NCBI GenBank assembly: GCA_016929815.1
Contig: JAFGIC010000151.1
Coordinates: 1-7,303, forward strand
Length of the DNA stretch: 7,303 nt
Source: Deltaproteobacteria bacterium
GTDB taxonomy: Bacteria; Desulfobacterota; DSM-4660; Desulfatiglandales; HGW-15
Direction of reading: 5' to 3'
The notes under the pieces were generated by a model, which did no database searches, had not been told where the DNA came from, and saw only the letters and a list, made by a program, of their open reading frames with translations. Shown here piece after piece: positions 1-6,219 of the stretch (the first letter of the stretch is position 1; each line of letters opens with the position of its first letter). A program made the position numbers and the translations under genes.

Positions 1-28
1 GGTAATTTGCCTTGATTCTCCCAGTCAT
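1..28 (-). CDS. Start of a divergent gene, partial, unknown product
   Basis: On the minus strand an ATG at 28-26 opens a frame that runs without a stop to the left edge, giving MTGRIKANY as the only visible residues. A Shine-Dalgarno-like AAGAGGG lies at 43-37 on the same strand, 8 bases before the ATG, which is ideal spacing and the main reason for the call. The same frame also has an earlier ATG at 76-74, adding MVFLEREPEIDKRVLK, but no ribosome binding site was seen in front of it, so the inner start is preferred. An in-frame stop at 82-80 limits any further extension. If real, the gene is divergent from the glycosyltransferase at 174 and both would share the region between them as a promoter zone. 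The product cannot be named from nine codons, and a chance open frame of this size is quite possible. Confidence 0.35.
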
Positions 29-156
29 TTTTAGTACCCTCTTATCGATCTCTGGTTCCCTTTCCAGGAACACCATTAATTACCATGACCGAATTCAAGT
101 CGGCAACTAAAAGTAAAGGCGGATTAATTAATTTATCGAATATCTGAAAGTTTAAA

Positions 157-163
157 AAGAGGA
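157..163 (+). promoter_or_regulatory. Ribosome binding site of the first operon gene
   Basis: AAGAGGA ends 10 bases before the ATG at 174. It supports that ATG as the start of the first glycosyltransferase. No convincing sigma-70 promoter could be picked in the AT-rich leader upstream. Confidence 0.6.
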
Positions 164-173
164 TACCTGAAAA

Positions 174-1049
174 ATGATCGATACCGGAGTCTCAGTTATT
201 ATCCCCGCTCACAATGAAGCGCAGGTATTAGGAAAAATAATTGATGAGATTTCAGCCCTGTATCCGGACTTTGAAATCATAGTAATTAATGACGGATCAA
301 CGGACAATACTGTTTCAGTGGCAAAGGAAGCCGGCGCAATTGTATATAGTCACCCATATAATATTGGAAATGGGGCTGCAATAAAGAGCGGAATCAGGAT
401 AGCTTCCGGTGAGATCCTGGTATTCATGGACGGTGATGGACAGCATAATCCCGAAGATATCGTAAAGATGCTCGAATATTTGCCTGACTATGATATGGTT
501 GTAGGCGCGAGGTCTAAAGGCAACCAGGTTTCCTTGTTTCGCGGTTTTGGAAACAGGGTTCTAAACAGGCTGGCAGGTTATGTGGCCAAATTTAGTATTA
601 AGGACCTTACCTCCGGATTCAGGGCCGTCAAAGCGGAGATTGCGCATAACCTGTTATATCTTCTTCCCAATACCTACTCCTATCCTACCACGATGACGCT
701 GGGAGTGTTAAGGAGCGGAAAAAGTTTAAAATACATCCCCATTAGTATCAATAAGAGGGAAAATGGCACCAGCGATATCAGCCCTTTTCGAGACGGTATA
801 AGATTTTTTATGATTATAACAAAGATATGCGCCCTGTATTCCCCTTTCCGAATCTTTCTTCCGGTAAGCTTTTTTATATTTCTTATAGGTTTGTCCTACT
901 ATATATACACCTATTTTACATCCGCCAGATTTACAAACATGAGCGCGCTCCTTTTCACGACATCCATAATTGTTTTTCTAATGGGCCTTATTTCCGAGCA
1001 GATCAGCCAGATGAGATTTGAAAGGAGTGAAGGAAACAGGATAGATTAG
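174..1049 (+). CDS. DPM1-like polyprenyl-phosphate glycosyltransferase (GT2) with two C-terminal membrane helices
   Basis: This is a 291-residue family 2 glycosyltransferase of the dolichyl/undecaprenyl-phosphate sugar synthase type, which moves a sugar from a nucleotide donor to a polyprenyl phosphate on the cytoplasmic face of the membrane. Visible signatures are the GT-A opening SVIIPAHNE (residues 7-15), the nucleotide-binding NDGSTDNT (39-46), the metal-binding DGDGQH (86-91), and DLTSGFRA (144-151), all in the order typical of DPM1-like enzymes. Two hydrophobic segments near 226-246 and 257-275 form a C-terminal membrane anchor, a variant common in bacteria and archaea and absent from soluble DPM1. 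AAGAGGA 10 bases upstream supports the start. It heads the plus-strand operon, and the next gene begins 4 bases after its stop. The family assignment is secure. The sugar (mannose, glucose, aminosugar or other) is not readable, and no GT-C enzyme that would use the product is in the window. Confidence 0.9.
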   Translation: MIDTGVSVIIPAHNEAQVLGKIIDEISALYPDFEIIVINDGSTDNTVSVAKEAGAIVYSHPYNIGNGAAIKSGIRIASGEILVFMDGDGQHNPEDIVKMLEYLPDYDMVVGARSKGNQVSLFRGFGNRVLNRLAGYVAKFSIKDLTSGFRAVKAEIAHNLLYLLPNTYSYPTTMTLGVLRSGKSLKYIPISINKRENGTSDISPFRDGIRFFMIITKICALYSPFRIFLPVSFFIFLIGLSYYIYTYFTSARFTNMSALLFTTSIIVFLMGLISEQISQMRFERSEGNRID

Positions 1050-1053
1050 AAAT

Positions 1054-1917
1054 ATGCTTATTTCTGTTATTATTCCAGCCTATAATGCCCAAAAAAGTCT
1101 GTCCTCATTACTGGATTCTTTAACAGTTCAAAGTTATAGGGGTTTTGAAATAATTATTGTGGACGACTGTTCCACCGATCATACTTCTGTGGTAGCTCAA
1201 AGATATGACTTTCAACTGATTAATTTAGAGAAGAACAGGGGGCCGGCGTTCTGTCGTAATATCGGCTCTGGAAAGGCTAATGGAGAGATCCTTGCTTTTA
1301 CAGATAGTGATTGCAGGGCTGACCTGGACTGGCTTGAAAATATTCACCGCCATTTCATCAATGATGAAGCTGACGCCCTGATTGGAAAAGTCATCCTGAA
1401 TCCTTCCAACTCACTCGGCGATTCAATTTCCGCCCTGGGATTTCCAGCCGGCGGCTCTGTCGGTTTTGATAAGATCTGGAGAGTCGATGGAAATGGTTTT
1501 ACAAATAGTTTGAGCTCATGTAATTGCGCAATTAAAAAAGATGCCTTCGAAAGTGCGGGGGGATTTGACGAGACATTTCCATACGCGGGAGGCGAAGACA
1601 GCTATCTGGCATATTCTTTAATGCAATCGGGTCATACAATTAAATATTGTCCGGATGTAATAATGTATCACGAGGCACGTGATTCTTTGAAGGATTTTTT
1701 AAAATGGCAGTTCCGAAGAGGTGTGAGCAGTTATATCTTTTCCCAAAAAGTAAAAGAAAAAAAAGATTTTTTTAGATTACGATACTGGTCCACAAAAAAT
1801 GTCATAAAAAATGGTCTTAATGATAAGAAAATGCCGCTTATTCTAATGCTCCTGTTTATTGGTTTGGCTATGCAGACGGCGGGGGCCTTCTGCGGGAAGT
1901 ATATGGATGTGAGATAA
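1054..1917 (+). CDS. Family 2 glycosyltransferase with C-terminal hydrophobic tail
   Basis: This 287-residue GT2 enzyme probably adds a sugar to a growing lipid-linked or surface glycan. It has SVIIPAYN (residues 4-11), the nucleotide-binding VDDCSTDHT (36-44), the NRGPAFCRNIG turn (61-71), a DxD metal site DSD at 84-86, GGFDETF (169-175), and the acidic catalytic pair in GGEDSYLAYSL (179-189), followed by YHE (205-207). This is the order expected of a complete GT-A domain. A hydrophobic stretch around 260-280 could be a single membrane helix or amphipathic anchor. The middle is unusually cysteine-rich for the family (SSCNC, 154-158). It starts 4 bases after the previous stop, with only weak purine-rich sequence (about 1031-1040) as a ribosome binding site, suggesting translational coupling. 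Its TAA overlaps the next ATG by one base (TAATG, 1915-1919). Donor and acceptor are unknown. Confidence 0.9.
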   Translation: MLISVIIPAYNAQKSLSSLLDSLTVQSYRGFEIIIVDDCSTDHTSVVAQRYDFQLINLEKNRGPAFCRNIGSGKANGEILAFTDSDCRADLDWLENIHRHFINDEADALIGKVILNPSNSLGDSISALGFPAGGSVGFDKIWRVDGNGFTNSLSSCNCAIKKDAFESAGGFDETFPYAGGEDSYLAYSLMQSGHTIKYCPDVIMYHEARDSLKDFLKWQFRRGVSSYIFSQKVKEKKDFFRLRYWSTKNVIKNGLNDKKMPLILMLLFIGLAMQTAGAFCGKYMDVR

Positions 1918-3344
1918 TGCGTGTTTTAATAATAAATCCGCCATGGCCCGGCAAGGGTTTCGGTACCAGATCCCAGAACCGTATAATAAAGCACAGGAGC
2001 GATAAGTTCCTTCAGTATCCCATTTTTTTGGCCTACAGCACGGCACAACTGAAAGAAGCAGGCCACGATGTCTCATATGTCGATTCCGTGATTCAGGACC
2101 TGAATATGGCGCGGACTATCCAGGCAGCCAAGATTAGAGAACCTGATGTCATATTCATGGAGACGACGACTCCTTCAATAGAGGCCGATTATAAAAGCCT
2201 GTCAGCCTTGAAAGAGGCTACTGGCGCCAGGATCATGGTCGGTGGTCCCCATGCCACATATTTTCATAAGAAGGTATTGGAAGACTGCCCGGCAATTGAT
2301 ATTGTTGTACGACATGAATTTGACACTAAAATTGCCGAAGTGGTATCAAGCCTGGGTGACCTCAAGAAGGTCAAGGGAATTACATTCCGTGTCGATGAAA
2401 AGATCGTGGATAACGGTGATGGCGAGATGTGTGAGGACCTGGACTCAGTCCCTTTCCCTGATCGGGATACCATTCCCTGGAAGTGGTATCTGGAGGCATG
2501 GTATTCCCGGCAGCCCTTTATGAATATGATGACTTCAAGGGGCTGCCCTTACCACTGCTCATTTTGCCTGTGGCCCCAGAGCATGTACGGGCACCGGCAA
2601 CGTTTTCGTAGTCTGGATAATGTGTTTTCGGAAATTCATCACCTGATCGATCAATATGGACTAAGAGAAATTAATATAGATGATGGGACCTTCACTACCA
2701 AAAGAGACAGGGTAATAGACTTTTGCCGGAGGATTAAAAAAGGAAAATTAGATCTTATCTGGACCTGTAACGGCCGTGTGGACAATTTAGACGATGAAAT
2801 GCTCATGGAGATGAAAAGATCAGGCTGTAAGATGATCAGGCTTGGCGTAGAGAGTGGGTCTCAGGAGGTGCTTGATAAGATCAGAAAGGGGTTAACCTTA
2901 AAGCAGATAGAGGAAGGATTTAAACTGGTAAAAAGGAGCGGCATCCAGGCACTTGGCGGTTTTATGTTCGGCTTTCCTTACGATACACGGGAAACGGTAG
3001 AGCAGACCATCAAGTTTGCGAAAAAGCTCTCCCCTGATCAGGTGCAATTTTCAATTAATATGTGCTATCCGGGGACTTCACTATATGAATACGCACGGGA
3101 TAATGATCTGCTTTTGGCAAAGAGCTTTAAAGAATTTGATATGACCTATGGCCCGGTTGTAAAAACAATTGATATGGAACGAGGGGATCTTGATCATATC
3201 CTTGCCCGCGCGTACAGAGAATTCTATTTCAGACCGAAATTTATCCTTCAGACTATTTTACACATGAAGGATATTGATGAAATCAGAAGGGCTCTACGAT
3301 CTCTGAAAAGCCTTGTCAAAACAATACGCCTGCACAATGGATGA
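1917..3344 (+). CDS. HpnJ-like B12-binding-type radical SAM enzyme
   Basis: This 475-residue protein has class B radical SAM architecture. An N-terminal Rossmann-like cobalamin-binding-type domain spans about residues 1-150, with opening VLIINPPWPGKGFG and the GGPHATYF loop at 109-116. The radical SAM barrel follows with the 4Fe-4S motif CxxxCxxC at C210, C214 and C217. Further signatures are INIDDGTFT (252-260) and the Elp3/MiaB-type GVESGS (310-315) followed by KIRKGLT. The classical DxHxxG cobalamin-ligand motif is absent, as is known for BchE/HpnJ-like members, so any cobalamin would not be His-ligated by that motif. From memory of the family, CSFCLWPQ-x4-GHRQRFRS (214 onward) closely resembles HpnJ, the hopanoid side-chain enzyme that makes the cyclitol ring, and the length also fits. 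No hopanoid gene accompanies it; it lies between glycosyltransferases, so a carbohydrate or polyprenyl-lipid substrate is equally plausible. Its start overlaps the previous stop by one base. Radical SAM chemistry is secure; the reaction is not. Confidence 0.88.
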   Translation: MRVLIINPPWPGKGFGTRSQNRIIKHRSDKFLQYPIFLAYSTAQLKEAGHDVSYVDSVIQDLNMARTIQAAKIREPDVIFMETTTPSIEADYKSLSALKEATGARIMVGGPHATYFHKKVLEDCPAIDIVVRHEFDTKIAEVVSSLGDLKKVKGITFRVDEKIVDNGDGEMCEDLDSVPFPDRDTIPWKWYLEAWYSRQPFMNMMTSRGCPYHCSFCLWPQSMYGHRQRFRSLDNVFSEIHHLIDQYGLREINIDDGTFTTKRDRVIDFCRRIKKGKLDLIWTCNGRVDNLDDEMLMEMKRSGCKMIRLGVESGSQEVLDKIRKGLTLKQIEEGFKLVKRSGIQALGGFMFGFPYDTRETVEQTIKFAKKLSPDQVQFSINMCYPGTSLYEYARDNDLLLAKSFKEFDMTYGPVVKTIDMERGDLDHILARAYREFYFRPKFILQTILHMKDIDEIRRALRSLKSLVKTIRLHNG

Positions 3345-3373
3345 TTTATAATCCTAATAGATTGTTCTAAGGG

Positions 3374-4075
3374 ATGATAAAGAGAAAATCACGATACATA
3401 GCAGCATTAAGCATCATCTGTATAGTCATTCTATTGTATGTCTTCTCGGGGGGGATTCTTGCTTCTCTTGGAAATTTTCTTGTTGTGGATGAAAAACCGG
3501 TACATTCTGATGCCGTAGTTGTCCTAAATACAGGAGTGGAATATCACCCGCGCCTTGAGGAAGCCGCAAGCCTTTATAGGAAAGGGTTTGCGGAAAAGAT
3601 CGTGATTAACGGCAACAGAAAGACCGATGCCTTGAGAGAACTTGAAAGACGGGGACTAAAACACTGTTGTCCATGGTATGAAGAAAGGTTTCGCATACTT
3701 GAGTTATTGGGAGTGCGAAGAAGTGATATAATAGCCATCAGCGTGGAAGACGCCTATGATACCATCAGCGAGGCTCAGGCTGTGGGTGGGGAACTGATTA
3801 AGGCAGGAATAGATAGTATCATCATTGCAACGAGCAAATCTCACACGGGACGGGCGCTATCCATATGGAAAAACCTCTTTGCAGGCAGGTTTAAGCTTAA
3901 AGTTGTTGCGGCCCAAAAGGACCCTTACTCCCCGCGGGGCTGGTGGAAAGACGGGAGACAGATCCGTTGGGTCATGTCCGAATACGGGGCCTGGCTATAC
4001 TATTTCTGGAAATCAAGGATAAACGGATTAAAAGACGGAATAATAGAAAGACGGGATGGAGACGATAATCCTTAA
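3374..4075 (+). CDS. Membrane-anchored DUF218 (SanA/ElyC/YdcF family) protein
   Basis: This 233-residue protein begins with a short basic stretch (MIKRKSR) and a hydrophobic helix at about 9-32, so it is probably anchored in the inner membrane with its main domain outside the cytoplasm. The domain shows the DUF218 pattern: DAVVVLNTG (46-54), the R-EEA-LYRKG block (60-71), IVINGN (76-81), the AYDTISEA helix (127-134), and ATSKSHTGRA (152-161), with a closing EYGAWLYYFWKS region. ElyC and SanA belong to this family and have been linked to envelope integrity and lipid-carrier metabolism, although the biochemical reaction is poorly defined. Residues about 83-115 include a Cys-Cys pair (98-99). 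An in-frame TAA at 3368-3370 excludes any longer start. The nearest purine run, GGG, touches the ATG, so its ribosome binding site is abnormal. The stop overlaps the next ATG (TAATG, 4073-4077). A role on an undecaprenyl-linked intermediate of this operon is inference. Confidence 0.82.
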   Translation: MIKRKSRYIAALSIICIVILLYVFSGGILASLGNFLVVDEKPVHSDAVVVLNTGVEYHPRLEEAASLYRKGFAEKIVINGNRKTDALRELERRGLKHCCPWYEERFRILELLGVRRSDIIAISVEDAYDTISEAQAVGGELIKAGIDSIIIATSKSHTGRALSIWKNLFAGRFKLKVVAAQKDPYSPRGWWKDGRQIRWVMSEYGAWLYYFWKSRINGLKDGIIERRDGDDNP

Positions 4076-5208
4076 TGCAACATAAAGGCAATATGGATTT
4101 AAATAAACGCGATAGGCTGCGGATCCTCCAGTTGATATATGACCATCCTGATAATCCCTGGTGCGGAGGAGGAGGGGCCGGCAGGGCATGGGCAATTAAC
4201 AATATTCTCGCACACCATCATGACATCACTGTTCTTTGCGGGGGATTCCCAAATGCCAAACCCCAGGATAATCCGTTTAAGGTCCGCTTTTTTGATAAGG
4301 CCAAAGCCTACGTTGAGAGCCGCGTCAAGTTTATGCAAGAAAGTAGAAAAATCGACCCGAAACCCTATGACCTCGTGGTGGAAGAATTTTCATATTATGC
4401 CCCCATATTTTCACGTTTTTCATGCCGGCCCTTAGTAACTATTTTACATGGCACTCACGGCCTTAATGCCCTTCGTTACCGTGGGTTATACGGCATACTC
4501 TCCATGGTCAGCGAGTACCTTCTGCTTCCCCGCAGAAGATCGGTGATTGTCGTTTCTGAACATCTGCGTCCATCGGTTAAAAGGGCGGATCGCGTCCTGG
4601 TTATTGGCCAGGGCGCGGAGATCCCCGATAACCTTTTGCCTGCGACCGAAGAATATGTGCTCTTCATTGGTCGCCTTGATGTATGGCACAAGGGATTGGA
4701 TACGCTTATCAATGCCTGGTCAAGGCTGCCTTTGGACCCGCCCTCAATGCCCCTGTATATCATAGGAGGGGGTGATCAGAAGAAGATCCGGACCCTTATA
4801 AATTCCGCTGGCGCCGATAATATCTTCATATTAGGACGGCTCGATCATGCCGGGGCCATGTCGGCAATTAGAAAGGCGGCTTTTCTGTGCATGCCGTCTC
4901 GAATGGAAGGGTCACCGCTGGTCCTGTATGAGGCCTTTGCCCTTGGCAAACCCGTTATAGCGTCCTCCATCCCAGCCTTTGATGGACTTGTCCAACATGA
5001 AGTAAATGGCCTTTTAGTATCTCCGGAGAACCCTTACGAATTAGCAAAGGCTATAGGCAAAATGATCGCGGATGTCGATCTCCGGTCACATCTGTCCAGA
5101 GGAGCTTTCGAGAAAGGTAAAGAATTTAATTGGGATAAAATTGCGGAAATGCAGGAGAAGTTTTATTTGGAAACAGTGGAAGGTTTTAAGAAAAGAGGAG
5201 TAGTATGA
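4075..5208 (+). CDS. Family 4 glycosyltransferase (GT-B fold)
   Basis: This 377-residue retaining glycosyltransferase has two Rossmann domains. The N-terminal acceptor domain begins LRILQLIYDHP (15-25), then a glycine-rich GGGGAGRAW loop (31-39). TILHGTHG (122-129) is the usual HG strand-loop. The C-terminal donor domain starts with LFIGRLDVWHKGLDTLI (196-212), continues with FILGRLDH (251-258), and carries the EX7E motif at E278 and E286 inside PSRMEGSPLVLYEAFALGKP. No membrane segment is evident. The frame has two possible starts. ATG 4075 overlaps the DUF218 stop as TAATG, with GGAGA at about 4058-4062. The internal ATG at 4093 follows AAAGG closely and is equally near the conserved domain. 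The first is kept because of the operon-wide coupling pattern. The gene ends in GTATGA, where its TGA overlaps a new ATG by ATGA (5205-5208). It probably adds a sugar to the same glycan as its neighbours; the donor is not readable. Confidence 0.9.
   Translation: MQHKGNMDLNKRDRLRILQLIYDHPDNPWCGGGGAGRAWAINNILAHHHDITVLCGGFPNAKPQDNPFKVRFFDKAKAYVESRVKFMQESRKIDPKPYDLVVEEFSYYAPIFSRFSCRPLVTILHGTHGLNALRYRGLYGILSMVSEYLLLPRRRSVIVVSEHLRPSVKRADRVLVIGQGAEIPDNLLPATEEYVLFIGRLDVWHKGLDTLINAWSRLPLDPPSMPLYIIGGGDQKKIRTLINSAGADNIFILGRLDHAGAMSAIRKAAFLCMPSRMEGSPLVLYEAFALGKPVIASSIPAFDGLVQHEVNGLLVSPENPYELAKAIGKMIADVDLRSHLSRGAFEKGKEFNWDKIAEMQEKFYLETVEGFKKRGVV
5193..5200 (+). promoter_or_regulatory. Strong ribosome binding site for the truncated frame at 5205
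   Basis: AAGAGGAG lies inside the last codons of the GT4 gene, 4 bases before the ATG at 5205. It is the closest match to a consensus Shine-Dalgarno in the operon and has no complete gene to serve, which is why the short frame after it is read as a broken gene. Confidence 0.45.
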
Positions 5209-5270
5209 AAAATATGTCCTACCTGCATCAATTTTTTCGCAGGCAACAGACAGTTATAATTGACTCATAA
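5205..5270 (+). pseudogene. Stump of a sixth operon gene, or a 21-residue peptide
   Basis: An ATG at 5205 overlaps the TGA of the GT4 gene in an ATGA coupling, just after AAGAGGAG. The frame encodes only 21 residues, beginning MKNMSYLHQFFR, and stops at TAA 5268-5270. Its last six bases overlap the 3' end of the minus-strand glycosyltransferase, which stops at 5265-5267. The start signals match those of real operon genes, while the length is far too short for an enzyme. The simplest reading is a once longer gene cut where the minus-strand block now joins. A genuine small peptide, or a chance frame created by the GT4 terminus, cannot be excluded. No family is recognisable from 21 residues. Confidence 0.35.
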
Positions 5271-6200
5271 AGGCAAAAATCTCTTTCCCTTAATATTAGA
5301 AAAACCGTCTTTAATCGCCAATGCATAGGCACACAGGATTTTCAGCCTGTGATTTTCACGAAAAAGAGCGATAAAGGCCCTGAACAAAATCCCCGGCATG
5401 GTTTGACTCCATAATCGAAAACCGTAATATTGTCTGCCAACGAGAATTTTATTCCGGACATAGTAATAGATCCTCCAGGGTGGTAAACTGCGGTAAACGA
5501 TTCTAATATTCATTAATCTGTAAGTAACTCCGGATTTTGGAAGAGGGTGTTTGATAATACTTTTTTTTACCAAAACAATCTTAGCTCCGAAATTTTTCGC
5601 CCTTTCACAGTATTCCTGATCATCACTGTAAATGAAAAGATCTGAGTCAGGCAGTCCGATTTGCCGCACCATTTCAGCGTGGATAAAAAAACCTAAAAAG
5701 GGTATTGCTGACACATCTTCAAATTCCTGCAGTAATTCATAGTTTTCAATAAATTCATTTTTGTTCCTGCCAATGACATAAGGGGGCCAGCATAAACGCC
5801 TCTCTTCTTTGCCTTTTCCCAAAGCCGTTGAACCATATATTGTGCGAATTTCATCGGCATTCTTTAATAGGTTCATCAGCGCATCCTGTTCCGGTTCCGC
5901 ATCATCATCCATAAGCCAGTACCATTGCCAACTCCGTGACATAACGAATTTCAGACCTTCATGAAACCCTCCGGCGCCACCGATATTTTCCTCAAGACGT
6001 AAATAATGAATAGGGGGTTTATCATCAAAAAGGCCTTGTTCACGCAGATAATCTTGGGTTCCGTCGGTTGACGCGTTGTCCACAAGCACAATATCGCATG
6101 CGGCACTCTGATTGAAAAGCGCCCTGAGACACTTATATAAGAGTTCTTTTCGGTTATATGTGACAACGATTGCTACGGTCTTGTTTTTGTTGGTCATCAT
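5265..6200 (-). CDS. GlfT-like family 2 glycosyltransferase (galactofuranosyl- or rhamnosyltransferase type)
   Basis: This 311-residue GT2 enzyme has AIVVTYNRKELL (10-21), VDNASTDGT (40-48), the characteristic ENIGGAGGF (71-79), a triple-aspartate metal site in WLMDDDAEP (96-104), the proposed catalytic-base region YSDDQEYCERA (191-201), and KHP (217-219), whose His could be a metal ligand. A YYYVRN block at 245-250 follows. NIGGAGGF, DDD, a late acidic pair and His together are the pattern known from bacterial galactofuranosyltransferases such as GlfT1/GlfT2 and their rhamnosyltransferase relatives. It has one catalytic domain and lacks the long extra domains of mycobacterial GlfT2. The protein starts Met-Met, so the start could be 6200 or 6197, and no good ribosome binding site precedes either. 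It lies 19 bases after the flavoprotein gene on the same strand, suggesting coupled expression. The 3' end meets the plus-strand operon tail to tail. The sugar specificity is inferred, partly from the neighbour. Confidence 0.88.
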   Translation of the reverse strand: MMTNKNKTVAIVVTYNRKELLYKCLRALFNQSAACDIVLVDNASTDGTQDYLREQGLFDDKPPIHYLRLEENIGGAGGFHEGLKFVMSRSWQWYWLMDDDAEPEQDALMNLLKNADEIRTIYGSTALGKGKEERRLCWPPYVIGRNKNEFIENYELLQEFEDVSAIPFLGFFIHAEMVRQIGLPDSDLFIYSDDQEYCERAKNFGAKIVLVKKSIIKHPLPKSGVTYRLMNIRIVYRSLPPWRIYYYVRNKILVGRQYYGFRLWSQTMPGILFRAFIALFRENHRLKILCAYALAIKDGFSNIKGKRFLPL

Positions 6201-6219
6201 GAACCGGTTTGAAATGATT

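Noticed and set aside
12..40. TTGATT-17 bases-TACCCT as a sigma-70 promoter for the operon
   Set aside because: The -10 element matches the consensus at only three positions, and the site is far from the first gene.
54..74. Inverted repeat GTTCC/GGAAC (55-59 and 67-71) upstream of the operon as an operator or terminator
   Set aside because: A 5-bp stem with a mismatch at the next pair and no T-tract; too weak to call.
42..86. Minus-strand frame MVINGVPGKGTRDR ending at 42, open upstream to within the first glycosyltransferase
   Set aside because: Only 14 codons from its ATG, with no ribosome binding site. The upstream openness falls partly in antisense to a well-supported gene and is of a length expected by chance.
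1843..2076. Minus-strand open frame of 77 codons across the GT2/radical SAM junction
   Set aside because: Antisense to two genes with clear family motifs; no recognisable domain and no supporting start signals.
4139..4435. Plus-strand open frame of 98 codons inside the GT4 gene
   Set aside because: Out-of-frame shadow of the GT4 acceptor domain; the overlapping GT4 frame carries all the motifs.
4476..4763. Minus-strand open frame of 95 codons inside the GT4 gene
   Set aside because: It is the complement of the conserved GT4 donor region and shows no protein family pattern.
5222..5243. Bidirectional intrinsic terminator between the convergent genes
   Set aside because: The stem is only 5 bp and the T-run is in the loop rather than after the stem.
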